From Kaustia mangrovi (GTDB lineage: Bacteria; Pseudomonadota; Alphaproteobacteria; Rhizobiales; Im1), in assembly GCF_015482775.1 (NCBI RefSeq), contig NZ_CP058214.1, positions 3,090,501 through 3,154,500 on the forward strand: a stretch of 64,000 nt of DNA. Direction: 5' to 3'. This document shows, piece after piece, positions 7,906 through 16,536 of the stretch (position 1 is its first letter; each line of letters begins with the position of its first letter). The notes under the pieces were generated by a model that saw only the letters and a list, made by a program, of their open reading frames with translations, made no database searches and was not told the origin of the DNA. The translations under genes and the position numbers were made by a program.

Positions 7906-9000
7906 CTACAGCACCCATTCGTTCCACCGCTGGATGAGGTGTTCGACATTGGTGCGTCCGTCGGCCTGCGTCTCGTTGTACCAGGAGGCCTGGATCGGCA
8001 CGGAGTCCACGACATAGTCGGGATGGCTCGCAAGCTGCCTCGCGCGCTCCTCCGGGATCGACCGGTAGGCGTCGAGATTGCTCGGCCCGTAGGGGATGAG
8101 CTGCGCGAATTCGGCCTGGCGGTCGGCGCGGGTGGCGAACTGGATGAAGCGCTGCGCCGCCTCCAGATTGGGCCCGCCCTTGGGGATCATCCAGTAGTCC
8201 CAGTTGAGCTTCGCCTGGTTGCGCACGATCTCCAGCGGCGCGCCCTGATTGACGAGCAGCATGGCCCGGCCGTCATAGGAGTTGGTGACGTCGAAGGCGC
8301 CGTCATGCATGATCTGCTGGATTTCCGACCCGACGGTCCACCAGCGCCGGATCTGCGGCTTGATCCGGTCGAGGCTCCCGAAGATCCGGTCGATATCCAT
8401 CGGGTAGATATCCTGCGGCGCGACGCCGGAGGCCATCAGCGCCTCCTCCCACGGGCCTTCCGTCCCGGACCGCCCCGAGATCAGCGTCCGCGTGCCGGGA
8501 AACCGCTCGACATCCCAGTAGTCGGCCCAGCTTTGCGGGCGCGGCGCGCCGTCGGGAAAGGTCTTGGTGTTGACCACCATCACATAGGAGTAGACCAGCG
8601 CGGCCACGCCCCACGGCTTCTTGGCGAAATCGGTCAGCCCGGCGAGCTGGTCCTCGCCATAGAGCGAGTAGTCGATATCCTCCAGAACGCCCTTCCTGGC
8701 GAGCGTCTCCGCGCCGGACTGGCCGTAGCTGATGACATCCACGGTGACGTTGCCCGACCGCGCCATCAGCTCCACCTGGGCGAGGTTCACCTGGTCGGTG
8801 ATGGCGGTGACCTGGATACCCGTCTCTTCCTGGAAGGGTTCGACATAGGCCGCGATATTGGCCTTGCCCCAGTCGCCGCCGCCGACGAGGACGCGAAGCT
8901 CGCCGCCGCTTCCCGCGCCGAGCGCGGGCATTGGCAGGGCCGAGGATGCGGCAAGCGCCGCACCGGTTCCCAGGAACTGCCGCCGTGTCGTATGTTTCAT
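7906..9000 (-). CDS. ABC transporter substrate-binding protein, polyamine type (PotD/PotF-like), Tat signal
   Basis: Extracellular binding protein of 364 residues that begins with a twin-arginine signal (TTRRQFLGTGAALAAS), so it is probably exported folded by Tat. The mature protein has the class-II binding-protein pattern of the spermidine/putrescine family (ELRVLVGGGDWGKANIAAYV, later PWGVAALVYSYVMVVNTK and NSYDGRAMLLVNQGAP). ATG 9000 follows ggggagag; upstream in-frame ATGs at 9033 and 9015 would place residues before the signal. It pairs with the permease at 10050-11873 and ATPase at 11908-13086, which lie on the same strand beyond the LysR gene. The ligand is likely a cationic or amino-acid-like nitrogen compound, inferred from the family. 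Confidence 0.85.
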   Translation of the reverse strand: MKHTTRRQFLGTGAALAASSALPMPALGAGSGGELRVLVGGGDWGKANIAAYVEPFQEETGIQVTAITDQVNLAQVELMARSGNVTVDVISYGQSGAETLARKGVLEDIDYSLYGEDQLAGLTDFAKKPWGVAALVYSYVMVVNTKTFPDGAPRPQSWADYWDVERFPGTRTLISGRSGTEGPWEEALMASGVAPQDIYPMDIDRIFGSLDRIKPQIRRWWTVGSEIQQIMHDGAFDVTNSYDGRAMLLVNQGAPLEIVRNQAKLNWDYWMIPKGGPNLEAAQRFIQFATRADRQAEFAQLIPYGPSNLDAYRSIPEERARQLASHPDYVVDSVPIQASWYNETQADGRTNVEHLIQRWNEWVL

Positions 9001-9049
9001 GATGGCTCTCCCCATTGGACTGTTCCGTTCCAAGGGGACGCTAGGCGGC

Positions 9050-9106
9050 CATTCGTTATTTCGTCTAATGATGATGCTGTATCGTTGTCATTCGCCGGAC
9101 AAATGA
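9050..9106. promoter_or_regulatory. LysR-box-like sites in the divergent promoter region
   Basis: Between the binding-protein gene and the LysR gene are two similar inverted motifs. One is TCATT-N9-AATGA at 9088-9106, which contains the T-N11-A core typical of LysR binding sites. The other is a looser CATTCG...AATGA at 9050-9071. Both begin with CATTCG and end with AATGAT, 39 bases apart. This arrangement fits autoregulation and activation of the binding-protein-M20-M24-desulfinase run by the adjacent LysR protein. No DNA-binding evidence exists beyond the pattern. Confidence 0.55.
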
Positions 9107-9145
9107 TAGGATGCGCCGATACACTCGACGGGGAGGTCGAGGCCC

Positions 9146-10042
9146 GTGGCGGGACGGCATATAGATCTGAATCTGCTGAGAATCTTCGACGTCGTCATGC
9201 TGGAGCGGAACATGACGCGCGCCGCCGTGCGCCTGAACATGACGCAGCCGGCCGTCAGCAATTCCATCCAGCGCCTGCGCGAGGTCCTGGCCGACGATCT
9301 CTTCCTCAAGGTCGCGGGCGGCGTGGTCCCCACGACCAGGGCGGAGGCGATCTGGCCGACCGTGCGCGCCTCGATCCAGTCGCTGTCGCAGACCCTCGAT
9401 CCGGCGCTCTTCGACCCGTCCATGGCACGGGTGTCGTTCCGCATCGCCATGTCGGACTATGTGGCCTCCGAGCTCATCCGCCCGCTGGCCGGAACTCTGT
9501 TCAGAACGGCGCCGGGCCTGTCCATCGTCCTGCACCAGAACATGTTGGACAATGTCGTTCCCGATCTGACCGAGGGCCAGATCGACCTGGCGGCGGGCGT
9601 CATTCCCCACCAGGGAGACCGCATCCGCTCGATTCTCCTGAAACCGCTCACCTATGTCTGCGCCATGCGCAGGGGGCATCGCCTCGCCAGGGGCAAGCTG
9701 ACATTCGACAAGTTCATGGAGGCGCGCCACCTGGAGGTCAGCCTCTCCGGGCGCCACAGCCTGATCGACAGATATCTCACCGACCGGGGCATGCACCGGG
9801 ATATCGCCCTGACGATCAACCAGTTCGCGCTGGCCCCGGATCTGCTTTGCGAGACCGACCTGATCGCGATCCTGCCGACCGAGACCGTCCTGAACGCGGC
9901 GAACAGTTCCGAGCTCTATGCGACGCGGCCGCCGATCCCGGTCTACGAGGACTCCGTCTCGCTGCTCTGGCACGAGCGCAATGACGATGTCCCCGCCCAC
10001 CGGTGGTTCCGGGAACAATTGCTCCGGCACTTCGAGCAGTAG
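9146..10042 (+). CDS. LysR-family transcriptional regulator (NodD-like subgroup)
   Basis: Regulator of 298 residues. The winged HTH is at residues 6-65 (IDLNLLRIFDVVMLERNMTR, then LNMTQPAVSNSIQRLR). The effector domain starts near residue 90 with the NodD-type pattern 'FRIAMSDYV'. The start is GTG at 9146, supported by gggagg nine bases upstream. It is divergent from the binding-protein gene, and its 3' end lies seven bases from the convergent permease stop. It therefore sits between the two halves of the importer cluster and is the obvious candidate regulator of it. The inducer is unknown. Confidence 0.9.
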   Translation: MAGRHIDLNLLRIFDVVMLERNMTRAAVRLNMTQPAVSNSIQRLREVLADDLFLKVAGGVVPTTRAEAIWPTVRASIQSLSQTLDPALFDPSMARVSFRIAMSDYVASELIRPLAGTLFRTAPGLSIVLHQNMLDNVVPDLTEGQIDLAAGVIPHQGDRIRSILLKPLTYVCAMRRGHRLARGKLTFDKFMEARHLEVSLSGRHSLIDRYLTDRGMHRDIALTINQFALAPDLLCETDLIAILPTETVLNAANSSELYATRPPIPVYEDSVSLLWHERNDDVPAHRWFREQLLRHFEQ

Positions 10043-10049
10043 GCCGGCC

Positions 10050-11873
10050 TCATTTGCGGCGGTCGGCGGTGAACCGCAGGCCGATCAGTCCCAGCACCGG
10101 CACCAGAAGCAGCATGGTCGAGACCGCGGCGATGGTGGGATTGATCTGGTGGCGTATGTCCTCCCACATCTTCATGGGAAGCGTCTTCTCGCCGAAGCCG
10201 CCGATGAACGTCGCCACGACCACCTCGTCGAAGGAATGGATGAAGGCGAAGATGGCGCCCGCGACGATGCCGTACTGGATGAGCGGCAGGGTGATGCGCC
10301 GGAATGTCGTGACCGGGCCTGCGCCCATGGACATCGCCGCGCGCTCCAGGCGGCGGTCGAAGCCGGCGAGCGTGGCGCAGACGATGATGACGACATAGCT
10401 TATGCCGCCCAGCGTATGGGCGAGGATCAGGCCGAGATCCGTGCCGATCAGCCCCCAGCCCACGAAGCCGCCATAGAGCGCGACGCCGACGACGATGATC
10501 GGGACGATGATCGGCGCCAGCAGCAGCGGCATCATATAGCGCCCGAGGCGCGGGTGCCTGTCGAGCGCGTAGGCCGCCATGATCCCGAGCCCGCAGGACA
10601 GGGCCGTGCTCGCCAGCGCCACGAAGACGCTCTGGCCCAGCGCGGAGGTCCATGAGCGGTCGGCGAAGAAATCCTCGTACCATCTCAGCGACAGCCCGGA
10701 GGGCGGGAAGGACAGGAAGGGATCGCTGCTGAACGACATGACCAGCACGATCAGGCTCGGCAGGATCAGGAAGAACAGGCCGGCCGCCGCATAGGCGATC
10801 ACCAGGGCCGGGCGCACCCGCATGAGCAGATCGCGGCGGTAGAGCGCCCTGCGCCACGCCGACCGCCTGAGGCCGGAGGCCGCCCGCGTCACGCCGGTGG
10901 ACGCGGAGACGCGCGAGACCGCCTTGCGCACAAGGCCGGCGGCCATCGCCGCGAGCCCGGCTGTCCGGCGGTCCGCCCCGCCCGCGATCAGGCCGCTGCG
11001 CGCGGAGGTGAAATCGGCCCCGAAGAGCAGCAGGAACCCGGCGGTGACGAGCAGCAGGACGAAGGCCGCGGCAGCGGCCAGCCGGAAGTTCATGGCCTGG
11101 GAAACCTGGATCTCGATGAGCTGCGACAGGAGCACGTCCGACAGGCCGCCGAGGGCGGCCGGCGTGATGTAGAAGCCGATCGCCAGGATGAAGACGAGGA
11201 TGGATCCGCTCTTGATGCCCGGGACCGTCAGGGGAAGGAACACGCGGACAAAGGCGCGCACCGGCCCCGCCCCCATGCTCTTGGCGGCGGGCACGAGGCG
11301 GTCGTCCAGGCCGTTCATGACGCTGAGGATCGGAAGCACCATGAAGGGCAGCATGATGTGGACCATGCCGATATAGGCCCCGAGCGAGGTATAGAGGATC
11401 TGGACCGGCGCGTCCGTCAGGCCGAGGACGATGAGGGTCTTGTTGATGACGCCGCCGTCGCCGAGCATGACGATCCAGGCATAGGTCCGCACCAAGAGGC
11501 TGGTGAGGTAGGGGACGACGACCAGCAGCAGCATCACGGTCCGCCACGCGCCCGACGACATGGCGATGGCGTAGGCGAGGGGGAAGCCGAGCACGAGACA
11601 GATCCCGGTGACCGCGAAGCCGGCGGTCACGGTTCTGACAAGCACCTGGAAATAGCCGCCCTGCGAGAAGAACTGGCGGTAGCTCGCGACCGTGATGTCC
11701 GGATAGCCGATGCTGGCGAGGAACAGCTCGCCCATCGGCAGGATGAAGAAGGCGGCGATGAAGCAGACGGCGGGCGCGACGAGCAGGGCGGAGCTCGCCG
11801 ACGGGCGCCCCAGGCGCTGGAACAGGCCTGCGAACGCCCCGCGTGCGCGGCTCCCGGCAATGGCGGTGGTCAT
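10050..11873 (-). CDS. fused double ABC transporter permease, polyamine type (PotB-PotC fusion)
   Basis: One polypeptide of 607 residues carries two complete ABC permease modules of the spermidine/putrescine type. The first, about residues 20-275, has its coupling loop at AAKSMGAGPVRAFVRVFLPL. The second, about 345-600, has a matching loop at RAAMSMGAGPVTTFRRITLP. A basic linker (about 285-345, many Arg) joins them. Normally these are separate PotB and PotC subunits; here one gene supplies both halves. ATG 11873 is preferred over 11879 because aaagga then sits at proper spacing. It follows the ATPase gene by 34 bases. It imports the compound delivered by the Tat-exported binding protein. Confidence 0.9.
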   Translation of the reverse strand: MTTAIAGSRARGAFAGLFQRLGRPSASSALLVAPAVCFIAAFFILPMGELFLASIGYPDITVASYRQFFSQGGYFQVLVRTVTAGFAVTGICLVLGFPLAYAIAMSSGAWRTVMLLLVVVPYLTSLLVRTYAWIVMLGDGGVINKTLIVLGLTDAPVQILYTSLGAYIGMVHIMLPFMVLPILSVMNGLDDRLVPAAKSMGAGPVRAFVRVFLPLTVPGIKSGSILVFILAIGFYITPAALGGLSDVLLSQLIEIQVSQAMNFRLAAAAAFVLLLVTAGFLLLFGADFTSARSGLIAGGADRRTAGLAAMAAGLVRKAVSRVSASTGVTRAASGLRRSAWRRALYRRDLLMRVRPALVIAYAAAGLFFLILPSLIVLVMSFSSDPFLSFPPSGLSLRWYEDFFADRSWTSALGQSVFVALASTALSCGLGIMAAYALDRHPRLGRYMMPLLLAPIIVPIIVVGVALYGGFVGWGLIGTDLGLILAHTLGGISYVVIIVCATLAGFDRRLERAAMSMGAGPVTTFRRITLPLIQYGIVAGAIFAFIHSFDEVVVATFIGGFGEKTLPMKMWEDIRHQINPTIAAVSTMLLLVPVLGLIGLRFTADRRK

Positions 11874-11907
11874 GGGCATTTCCTTTCGTCGGTCCCGGCC
11901 GGCAGCC

Positions 11908-13086
11908 CTATCGCAGGGCCACGAAATCGTCGGCGAACCAGCTCAGCGTGACCTCGTCGTGGAGCTGGAACCGGCGCTCGCCGGGACCCGACATCCTCTT
12001 GGCGACGAACTGCGCGGGCCCCGCATCGATCACATAGCGCGTCATCTGGCCGAGATAGATGGCCTCGCGGATCCGGCCGTCGATCCGGACGCGGCCCAGC
12101 TCGGGTTCGTGGCCGTGCCCCTGTCCCCGTTCCTGTCCCTGTGGCCCGGCGGCCAGGTCCATCGCGATCTTCTCCGGGCGGACGGCGGCGCATGAGGGGG
12201 CCTCGCCGTCCGGCGCCCAGCCCGGCGGGCACGCCATGGCGACGGCCCCGTCCTCCGACCGGAAACAGGTGCGCGCGCCGGCGGTCTCCACCCGGCCCGG
12301 GACGATGTTGACGTCGCCCACGAACTCCGCGACGAAGCGCGTCTTCGGCCTCTCATAGAGCTCGACAGGCGTGCCGGTCTGCTGGATCCGCCCCTCGTTC
12401 ATCACGACGATGCGGTCCGACATCGTCAGGGCCTCCTCCTGATCGTGCGTCACATAGAGCACCGTCAGCTTCAGGGACTCCTGGATATGCTTGATCTCCA
12501 GCTGCATCTCCTCGCGCAGGTTCTTGTCCAGCGCCCCGAGCGGCTCGTCCATCAGCAGAAGCGGCGGGTCGGCGACGAGCGCCCGGGCGAGCGCGACGCG
12601 CTGCTGCTGGCCGCCGCTGAGCTGGTCGGGATACCGCCCCTGGAACCCGTCCAGCCGGACCATGGTGAGGGCGTCCGCCGTCTTGCGGGCGATATCGCCG
12701 CGCGCCATGCCCCTCGTCTCGAGCGGAAAGGCGAGGTTCTGCTCGATGGTCATGTGGGGAAACAGCGAATAGCTCTGGAAGACGATGCCCTGGTCGCGCC
12801 GATAGGAGGGCACCTTGGAGACGTCCCGGCCATTGATCAGCACATGGCCCCGGCTCGGAAAGGCGAAGCCGGCGAGCAGCATCAAGGATGTCGTCTTGCC
12901 GGAGCCGCTGGGGCCCAGAAGCGTCAGGAACTCCCCCGGACGGATCGCGAGCTCGAAGTCCTTCAGCGCGTCAAACGCCCCGTAGGATTTCGTTACCCCG
13001 CTGAACGCGACGTCCGCGCCGCGCACGGGCGCGCCCCGGTCGATTGCGCCGCCGCTGCGGGCGGTATCGGTTGCAAGCTGTTCCAA
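11908..13086 (-). CDS. ABC transporter ATP-binding protein, polyamine type (PotA-like)
   Basis: ATPase of 392 residues with Walker [12 protein letters not shown]-loop [10 protein letters not shown], signature [15 protein letters not shown], Walker [13 protein letters not shown] and switch His in [14 protein letters not shown]-type regulatory domain follows in the C-terminal third. TTG at 13086 is taken as start because the strong site ggaaggaggg lies about eight bases upstream; it gives a length close to PotA. The frame extends to 13194 but without a site. It is the first gene of the permease operon and energises the importer spanning 7906-13086. The C-terminal region has a low-complexity stretch ([11 protein letters not shown]). 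Confidence 0.9.
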   Translation of the reverse strand: MEQLATDTARSGGAIDRGAPVRGADVAFSGVTKSYGAFDALKDFELAIRPGEFLTLLGPSGSGKTTSLMLLAGFAFPSRGHVLINGRDVSKVPSYRRDQGIVFQSYSLFPHMTIEQNLAFPLETRGMARGDIARKTADALTMVRLDGFQGRYPDQLSGGQQQRVALARALVADPPLLLMDEPLGALDKNLREEMQLEIKHIQESLKLTVLYVTHDQEEALTMSDRIVVMNEGRIQQTGTPVELYERPKTRFVAEFVGDVNIVPGRVETAGARTCFRSEDGAVAMACPPGWAPDGEAPSCAAVRPEKIAMDLAAGPQGQERGQGHGHEPELGRVRIDGRIREAIYLGQMTRYVIDAGPAQFVAKRMSGPGERRFQLHDEVTLSWFADDFVALR

Positions 13087-13322
13087 ATGCGATGCCCTCC
13101 TTCCGGGAGTTCCGAATGTCGAACCCACGCCCCCCGAGCCCTTGCGCGGGCTTCTGGGCGACAAGTTGAGGGCAGCGACGGGAAGACTGTCCAATCACCG
13201 ATCGGGATGAAGGCCATAACGGTGAGTGATCTTGCCGATCCCGCCGTCGATGCTCCGTGGACACAGGGCGGACGCTGCGTCACAATCCGCGCCGGATCGA
13301 AGCCATGTCGCGGGAGCCGGCG

Positions 13323-13910
13323 ATGAACGAGGCGGATGCCAGGGTCGAGGCCTTCTATGGCGGAGCGGACAGGTGGCGGGACGAGCTGGCGGCGCTGCGG
13401 GTGATCCTCCTCGACTGCCCCGTGACCGAGACGTTCAAGTGGCGCTCGCCCTGCTACACGGCCGAGGGCGGCAATGTCGCCGCCGTCTGGTCGCTGAAGG
13501 AGAGCTGCACCCTGTCCTTCTTCAAGGGCGTGCTGCTGAAGGACACGGACGGCATCCTCGCAGCCCCCGGGGACAATTCGCGCTCGATGCGGCTGGTCCG
13601 GTTCGCGAGCCTTGCCGAGATCGCCGGGATGGAACCCGTCCTGAAGCGCTATGTCCACGAGGCCGTCGCGCTGGAGAAGGCCGGGCTCAAGGTGGATTTC
13701 GGCAAGGACAAACCCGTGCTGCCCGACGAGCTCACCGAGCGGTTCGCCCGCGACCCGGAACTGAAGGCCGCGTTCGAGGCCCTGACGCCGGGGCGGCAGA
13801 GGGGGTATGCGCTCCACTTCTCCCAGGCCAGGCAGTCGAAGACGCGGATATCGCGGATCGAGAAATGCGCGCCGAGAATCCTCGATGGCAAGGGATTGCA
13901 CGACCGGTGA
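13323..13910 (+). CDS. YdeI/OmpD-associated family protein
   Basis: Cytoplasmic protein of 195 residues with the YdeI-type layout: an N-terminal DUF1801-like domain (WRDELAALRVILLDCPVTET, then FKWRSPCYT) and the C-terminal YdeI motif GRQRGYALHFSQARQSKTR with 'RI.KCAPRILDGKGL'. Members have been linked to peptide/bacteriocin protection in enterics, but the biochemical role is not defined. ATG 13323 was chosen over 13305 because cgggag sits seven bases upstream. It stands alone between the importer operon and the aldolase gene, both separately transcribed. Confidence 0.8.
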   Translation: MNEADARVEAFYGGADRWRDELAALRVILLDCPVTETFKWRSPCYTAEGGNVAAVWSLKESCTLSFFKGVLLKDTDGILAAPGDNSRSMRLVRFASLAEIAGMEPVLKRYVHEAVALEKAGLKVDFGKDKPVLPDELTERFARDPELKAAFEALTPGRQRGYALHFSQARQSKTRISRIEKCAPRILDGKGLHDR

Positions 13911-14053
13911 GCCCTCCGGCGAACACGGGGCGTCGAGGGCGGCGTTCCGTCTTGCTTTCGGCCCGGCGGGGTGGGTAGGATCGTGCCGCCTTCCCCATGC
14001 GGCACGGCGTCCTGCCCGCCGCTTATCCATCGCTCAAGACCCCTCGAGGCGCC

Positions 14054-14818
14054 ATGGACATCTCCAGAAACTCCTTCAAGGCCGCGCTCGGCGCCGGCAA
14101 GGTCCAGCTCGGCATCTGGAGCTGCCTGTGCAGCCCGCTCGTCTCCGAGCTCCTGGCGCAGTCCGGCTTCGACTGGATCCTGTTCGACGGCGAGCATTCC
14201 CCGGTCGAGATCGCCGATCTCCTGCCCCTGCTCCAGGCGGCCTCGGGGGGCACGGCCTCGCTTGCCGTGCGCCCGCCCTGGAATGACCGCGTGCTGATCA
14301 AGAAGGTGCTCGACCTCGGTGCGCAGACCGTGCTCGTCCCCTTCGTGGAGACGGCGGAGGAGGCGCGGGACGCCGCGCGGGCCTGCTGGTATCCGCCCGC
14401 CGGGGTGCGCGGCGTGGCGAGCGCGACGCGGGCCGGCGGCTTCGGCCGGATCGCCGATTATTTCCACAAGGCCAATGACGAGATGTGCGTGCTGGTCCAG
14501 GTGGAAACCGCCGGTGCCCTGGCGCGGCTCGACGAGATCGCGCGGGCCGACGGCGTCGACGGCGTGTTCATCGGGCCCTCCGACCTCGCCGCCTCCATGG
14601 GCCATCTCGGCAATCCGGGCCATGGGGAGGTTCAGGAGGCGATCCGCGAGGCCGCCGGCGCGATCCGCAAGGCCGGAAAGGCGCCGGGCATCCTCGCCAC
14701 CTCCGCCGCCGACGCGCAGAAATATGTCGACTGGGGCTATCTCTTCGTCGCCTGCTCGCTCGATGTGCGCATCCTCGCCACGGGCCTCGACGGCCTGCTG
14801 AAGGACATGGGCCGGTAG
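14054..14818 (+). CDS. HpcH/HpaI aldolase family protein
   Basis: Class II, metal-dependent aldolase of 254 residues for 2-keto-3-deoxy or 4-hydroxy-2-oxo acids, cleaving them to pyruvate and an aldehyde. Visible motifs are FDWILFDGEHSP near residue 40 (catalytic Arg/His loop region), QTVLVPFVETAEEARDA near 98, and the metal-site segments VLVQVETAGALARLDEIA and DGVFIGPSDLAASMG. ATG 14054 aligns with the usual family N-terminus; an upstream in-frame start at 13997 has no support. No pathway partner lies next to it: upstream is the YdeI-like gene, downstream a repeat-rich gap. The natural substrate is therefore open. Confidence 0.88.
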   Translation: MDISRNSFKAALGAGKVQLGIWSCLCSPLVSELLAQSGFDWILFDGEHSPVEIADLLPLLQAASGGTASLAVRPPWNDRVLIKKVLDLGAQTVLVPFVETAEEARDAARACWYPPAGVRGVASATRAGGFGRIADYFHKANDEMCVLVQVETAGALARLDEIARADGVDGVFIGPSDLAASMGHLGNPGHGEVQEAIREAAGAIRKAGKAPGILATSAADAQKYVDWGYLFVACSLDVRILATGLDGLLKDMGR

Positions 14819-14980
14819 CCGCCAGCACCCGCCGCAGTGCTTTGCGAGCGGCCGGTCCGGCGACGGTCCGGCCCCCTCCTCGTCGTCGAGACCGGCCCTT
14901 TGTCCTCGTCGTCCGGTCCGGCTCGCCTCTTCGTCACCGCGTCCGCCCCTCTTTCCTTGTCATCCGCCCTGACCTCTCTC

Positions 14981-15096
14981 CGTCATCCCCGCGAAAGCGG
15001 GGATCCATCGGCCTGACCTCTCTCCGTCATCCCCGCGGAAGCGGGGATCCATGTCTCGGGGGGTGTTTATGGATCCCCGCTTTCGCGGGGATGACG
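14981..15096. repeat. three REP-like palindromes in a 380-base gene-free stretch
   Basis: The gap 14819-15198 has no gene. It holds three copies of a short palindrome: atccccgc-gaaa-gcggggat at 14981-15008, a near-identical copy at 15025-15052, and an inverted copy at 15069-15096. The first two are part of a 44-base direct repeat beginning 'cctgacctctctccgtcat'. The third copy can pair with either of the first two to form a longer hairpin. The same palindrome recurs at 17378, 18032, 23547, 23866, 24174 and 31962, so it is a dispersed chromosomal repeat, not a local terminator only. Confidence 0.85.
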
Positions 15097-15198
15097 GACG
15101 GTGCGGAGTGACGGACAGCGCGCGATGACGGATGGCGCGGACAGAGTGGGGATGACGGACGGCACCGGACTGGCGGCCAGCAAAACGCGCCGGGCGCT

Positions 15199-15522
15199 TC
15201 AGGGCAGGTCGAGCGCCTGGTAGCGGTCGCGGATTTCCGTGCAGGTCTCGATGGAATATCCCGAGCGCTGCGATTCGGCGTGCTGCTCGAGCCCCATAGC
15301 GAACAGGATCATGCGGACCGAGCGGTCCCGGTCGCCCGCGGAGACCCGGTCGATCCACTGCGCGACCCGTTCGGCGTCGCGCTGGGTGTCGATGTTGCAG
15401 GCGGCCGCCCGGCCGAGGATCGAGGCATAGACGCCGAGCCGTTCCGTCGTGTGCTCGCCGCCATCCCAGGCGCCGGTCGACAGGCCGAGTGCGGTCGCGA
15501 ATGTCAAAGCAACATATTTCAT
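15199..15522 (-). CDS. small hypothetical exported protein
   Basis: Protein of 107 residues with an N-terminal signal sequence (MKYVALTFATALGLSTGAW). The mature part is alpha-helical and charged, with Cys in AAACNIDTQRDAERVAQWI and near the end in SIETCTEIRDRYQALDLP. ATG 15522 was chosen because gggggt lies directly upstream and it begins the signal peptide; the frame extends to 15618 without a site. I do not recognise a family. It is divergent from the Cys-rich protein gene at 15809, so the two may share a control region of about 290 bases. Confidence 0.6.
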   Translation of the reverse strand: MKYVALTFATALGLSTGAWDGGEHTTERLGVYASILGRAAACNIDTQRDAERVAQWIDRVSAGDRDRSVRMILFAMGLEQHAESQRSGYSIETCTEIRDRYQALDLP

Positions 15523-15808
15523 AGCACCCCCGCGAACACAGATCATTGCGCGTCCGGGGCGCATTGCCAAGATGATCAGGGTTCGGAATATGCAGCGGGC
15601 GGCTGCGAAAATGCACACAGCCTTCGCCGCCGGCAGAGCGGCGGGTGCCTGTGGGGGAGCCGATCGGACGGATCAGGCTGGTGCGCGATCGTGGCCAAAA
15701 GATGTTGGCGGCCGCTGTCCGGGCCCGTCTCCCGAAATCCGGCCGGCTTTCCGGCATTTCGCACGGATTTGGTGTATACTGCACCTTACCGGGGGATGGA
15801 GGGGACCC

Positions 15809-16399
15809 ATGCCGACCTGGACAGCCCGTGTTTCGGGGTGGAAGCACGGAGATACGCCGACGAGTTCCTCAACGACCGTCGGGACCCACATCTTCGAGAT
15901 CACCTTCGACTGCGCCTGCTGCGAGGACGAGAAGAAGGCGAAGAAGAAGGACGACAAGAAAGCCGGCAAGGCGGACAAGGCCACGAAGGATGTCGATCTC
16001 GACACCTATTCGAGTGCCGTGCGCAATGTGCGGGTGCGAACGTCCTTCGACACGCAATTCGGCGACAAGCAGGTCACCGACGGCGGCAGCACCGTGCGCG
16101 TGCGCAAGGCCAACTGCCCGGAGGGGCCGGGTATCCTCGTCTGGATCGAATGCGAGGGCGAGTTCAACCCGAACGCCAATCCGCCCCCCTATGACTGGCA
16201 CAATTGGGGCATGCGCGGCGCCTGGCATATCTGCTGCTGCTGCGACCAGATCACCTGCCAGCACGAATGGAGCGCGGTGAACGCCCGGGCCCCGCGCGGC
16301 GGCGCGAGCGAGGGCATGTATGTGGTGGTCATGGTCGACGAGAAGGCAAGCTGCGACGCCGAGCGCCAGACGAAGCGCTACACGCTGAGCGGCGGCTGA
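15809..16399 (+). CDS. unknown Cys-rich protein with a Lys-rich segment
   Basis: Protein of 196 residues with no signal peptide or membrane helix. It has two Cys clusters, CACCED near residue 37 and WHICCCCDQITC near 135. A strongly basic low-complexity run of about 25 residues lies between 41 and 66 (KKAKKKDDKKAGKADKATKD). The rest looks beta-rich with several Trp (YDWHNWGMRGAW). ATG 15809 has ggaggggaccc upstream and a -10-like TATACT at 15775-15780. I know no family for it; the Cys pattern could bind metal or form disulfides. The gene at 16537 follows on the same strand after a long hairpin, so the pair may form one transcription unit. Confidence 0.6.
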   Translation: MPTWTARVSGWKHGDTPTSSSTTVGTHIFEITFDCACCEDEKKAKKKDDKKAGKADKATKDVDLDTYSSAVRNVRVRTSFDTQFGDKQVTDGGSTVRVRKANCPEGPGILVWIECEGEFNPNANPPPYDWHNWGMRGAWHICCCCDQITCQHEWSAVNARAPRGGASEGMYVVVMVDEKASCDAERQTKRYTLSGG

Positions 16400-16421
16400 C
16401 GCGTTTTCTCGGGCTATCGAA

Positions 16422-16493
16422 CCGGCCCGCTCCCCCACCCGGCCACCCATGAGATCATCCTTCCGTGGGTGGCCGGGTGGGGGAGTGGGCCGG
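16422..16493. other. 28-bp imperfect inverted repeat between two unknown genes
   Basis: Arms at 16422-16449 and 16466-16493 are complementary except for one base pair, with a 16-base loop. The stem contains ctcccccacccggccaccc and its complement. The hairpin starts 23 bases after the stop at 16399 and ends 43 bases before the start at 16537. No T run follows, so a classical terminator is not supported. Stabilisation of the upstream mRNA, or partial termination to set the ratio of the two products, are the likely options. Confidence 0.7.
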
Positions 16494-16536
16494 TGCAGCC
16501 CGACCGCAAAACGCGCAGGCCCACGAGGGAGATCCC

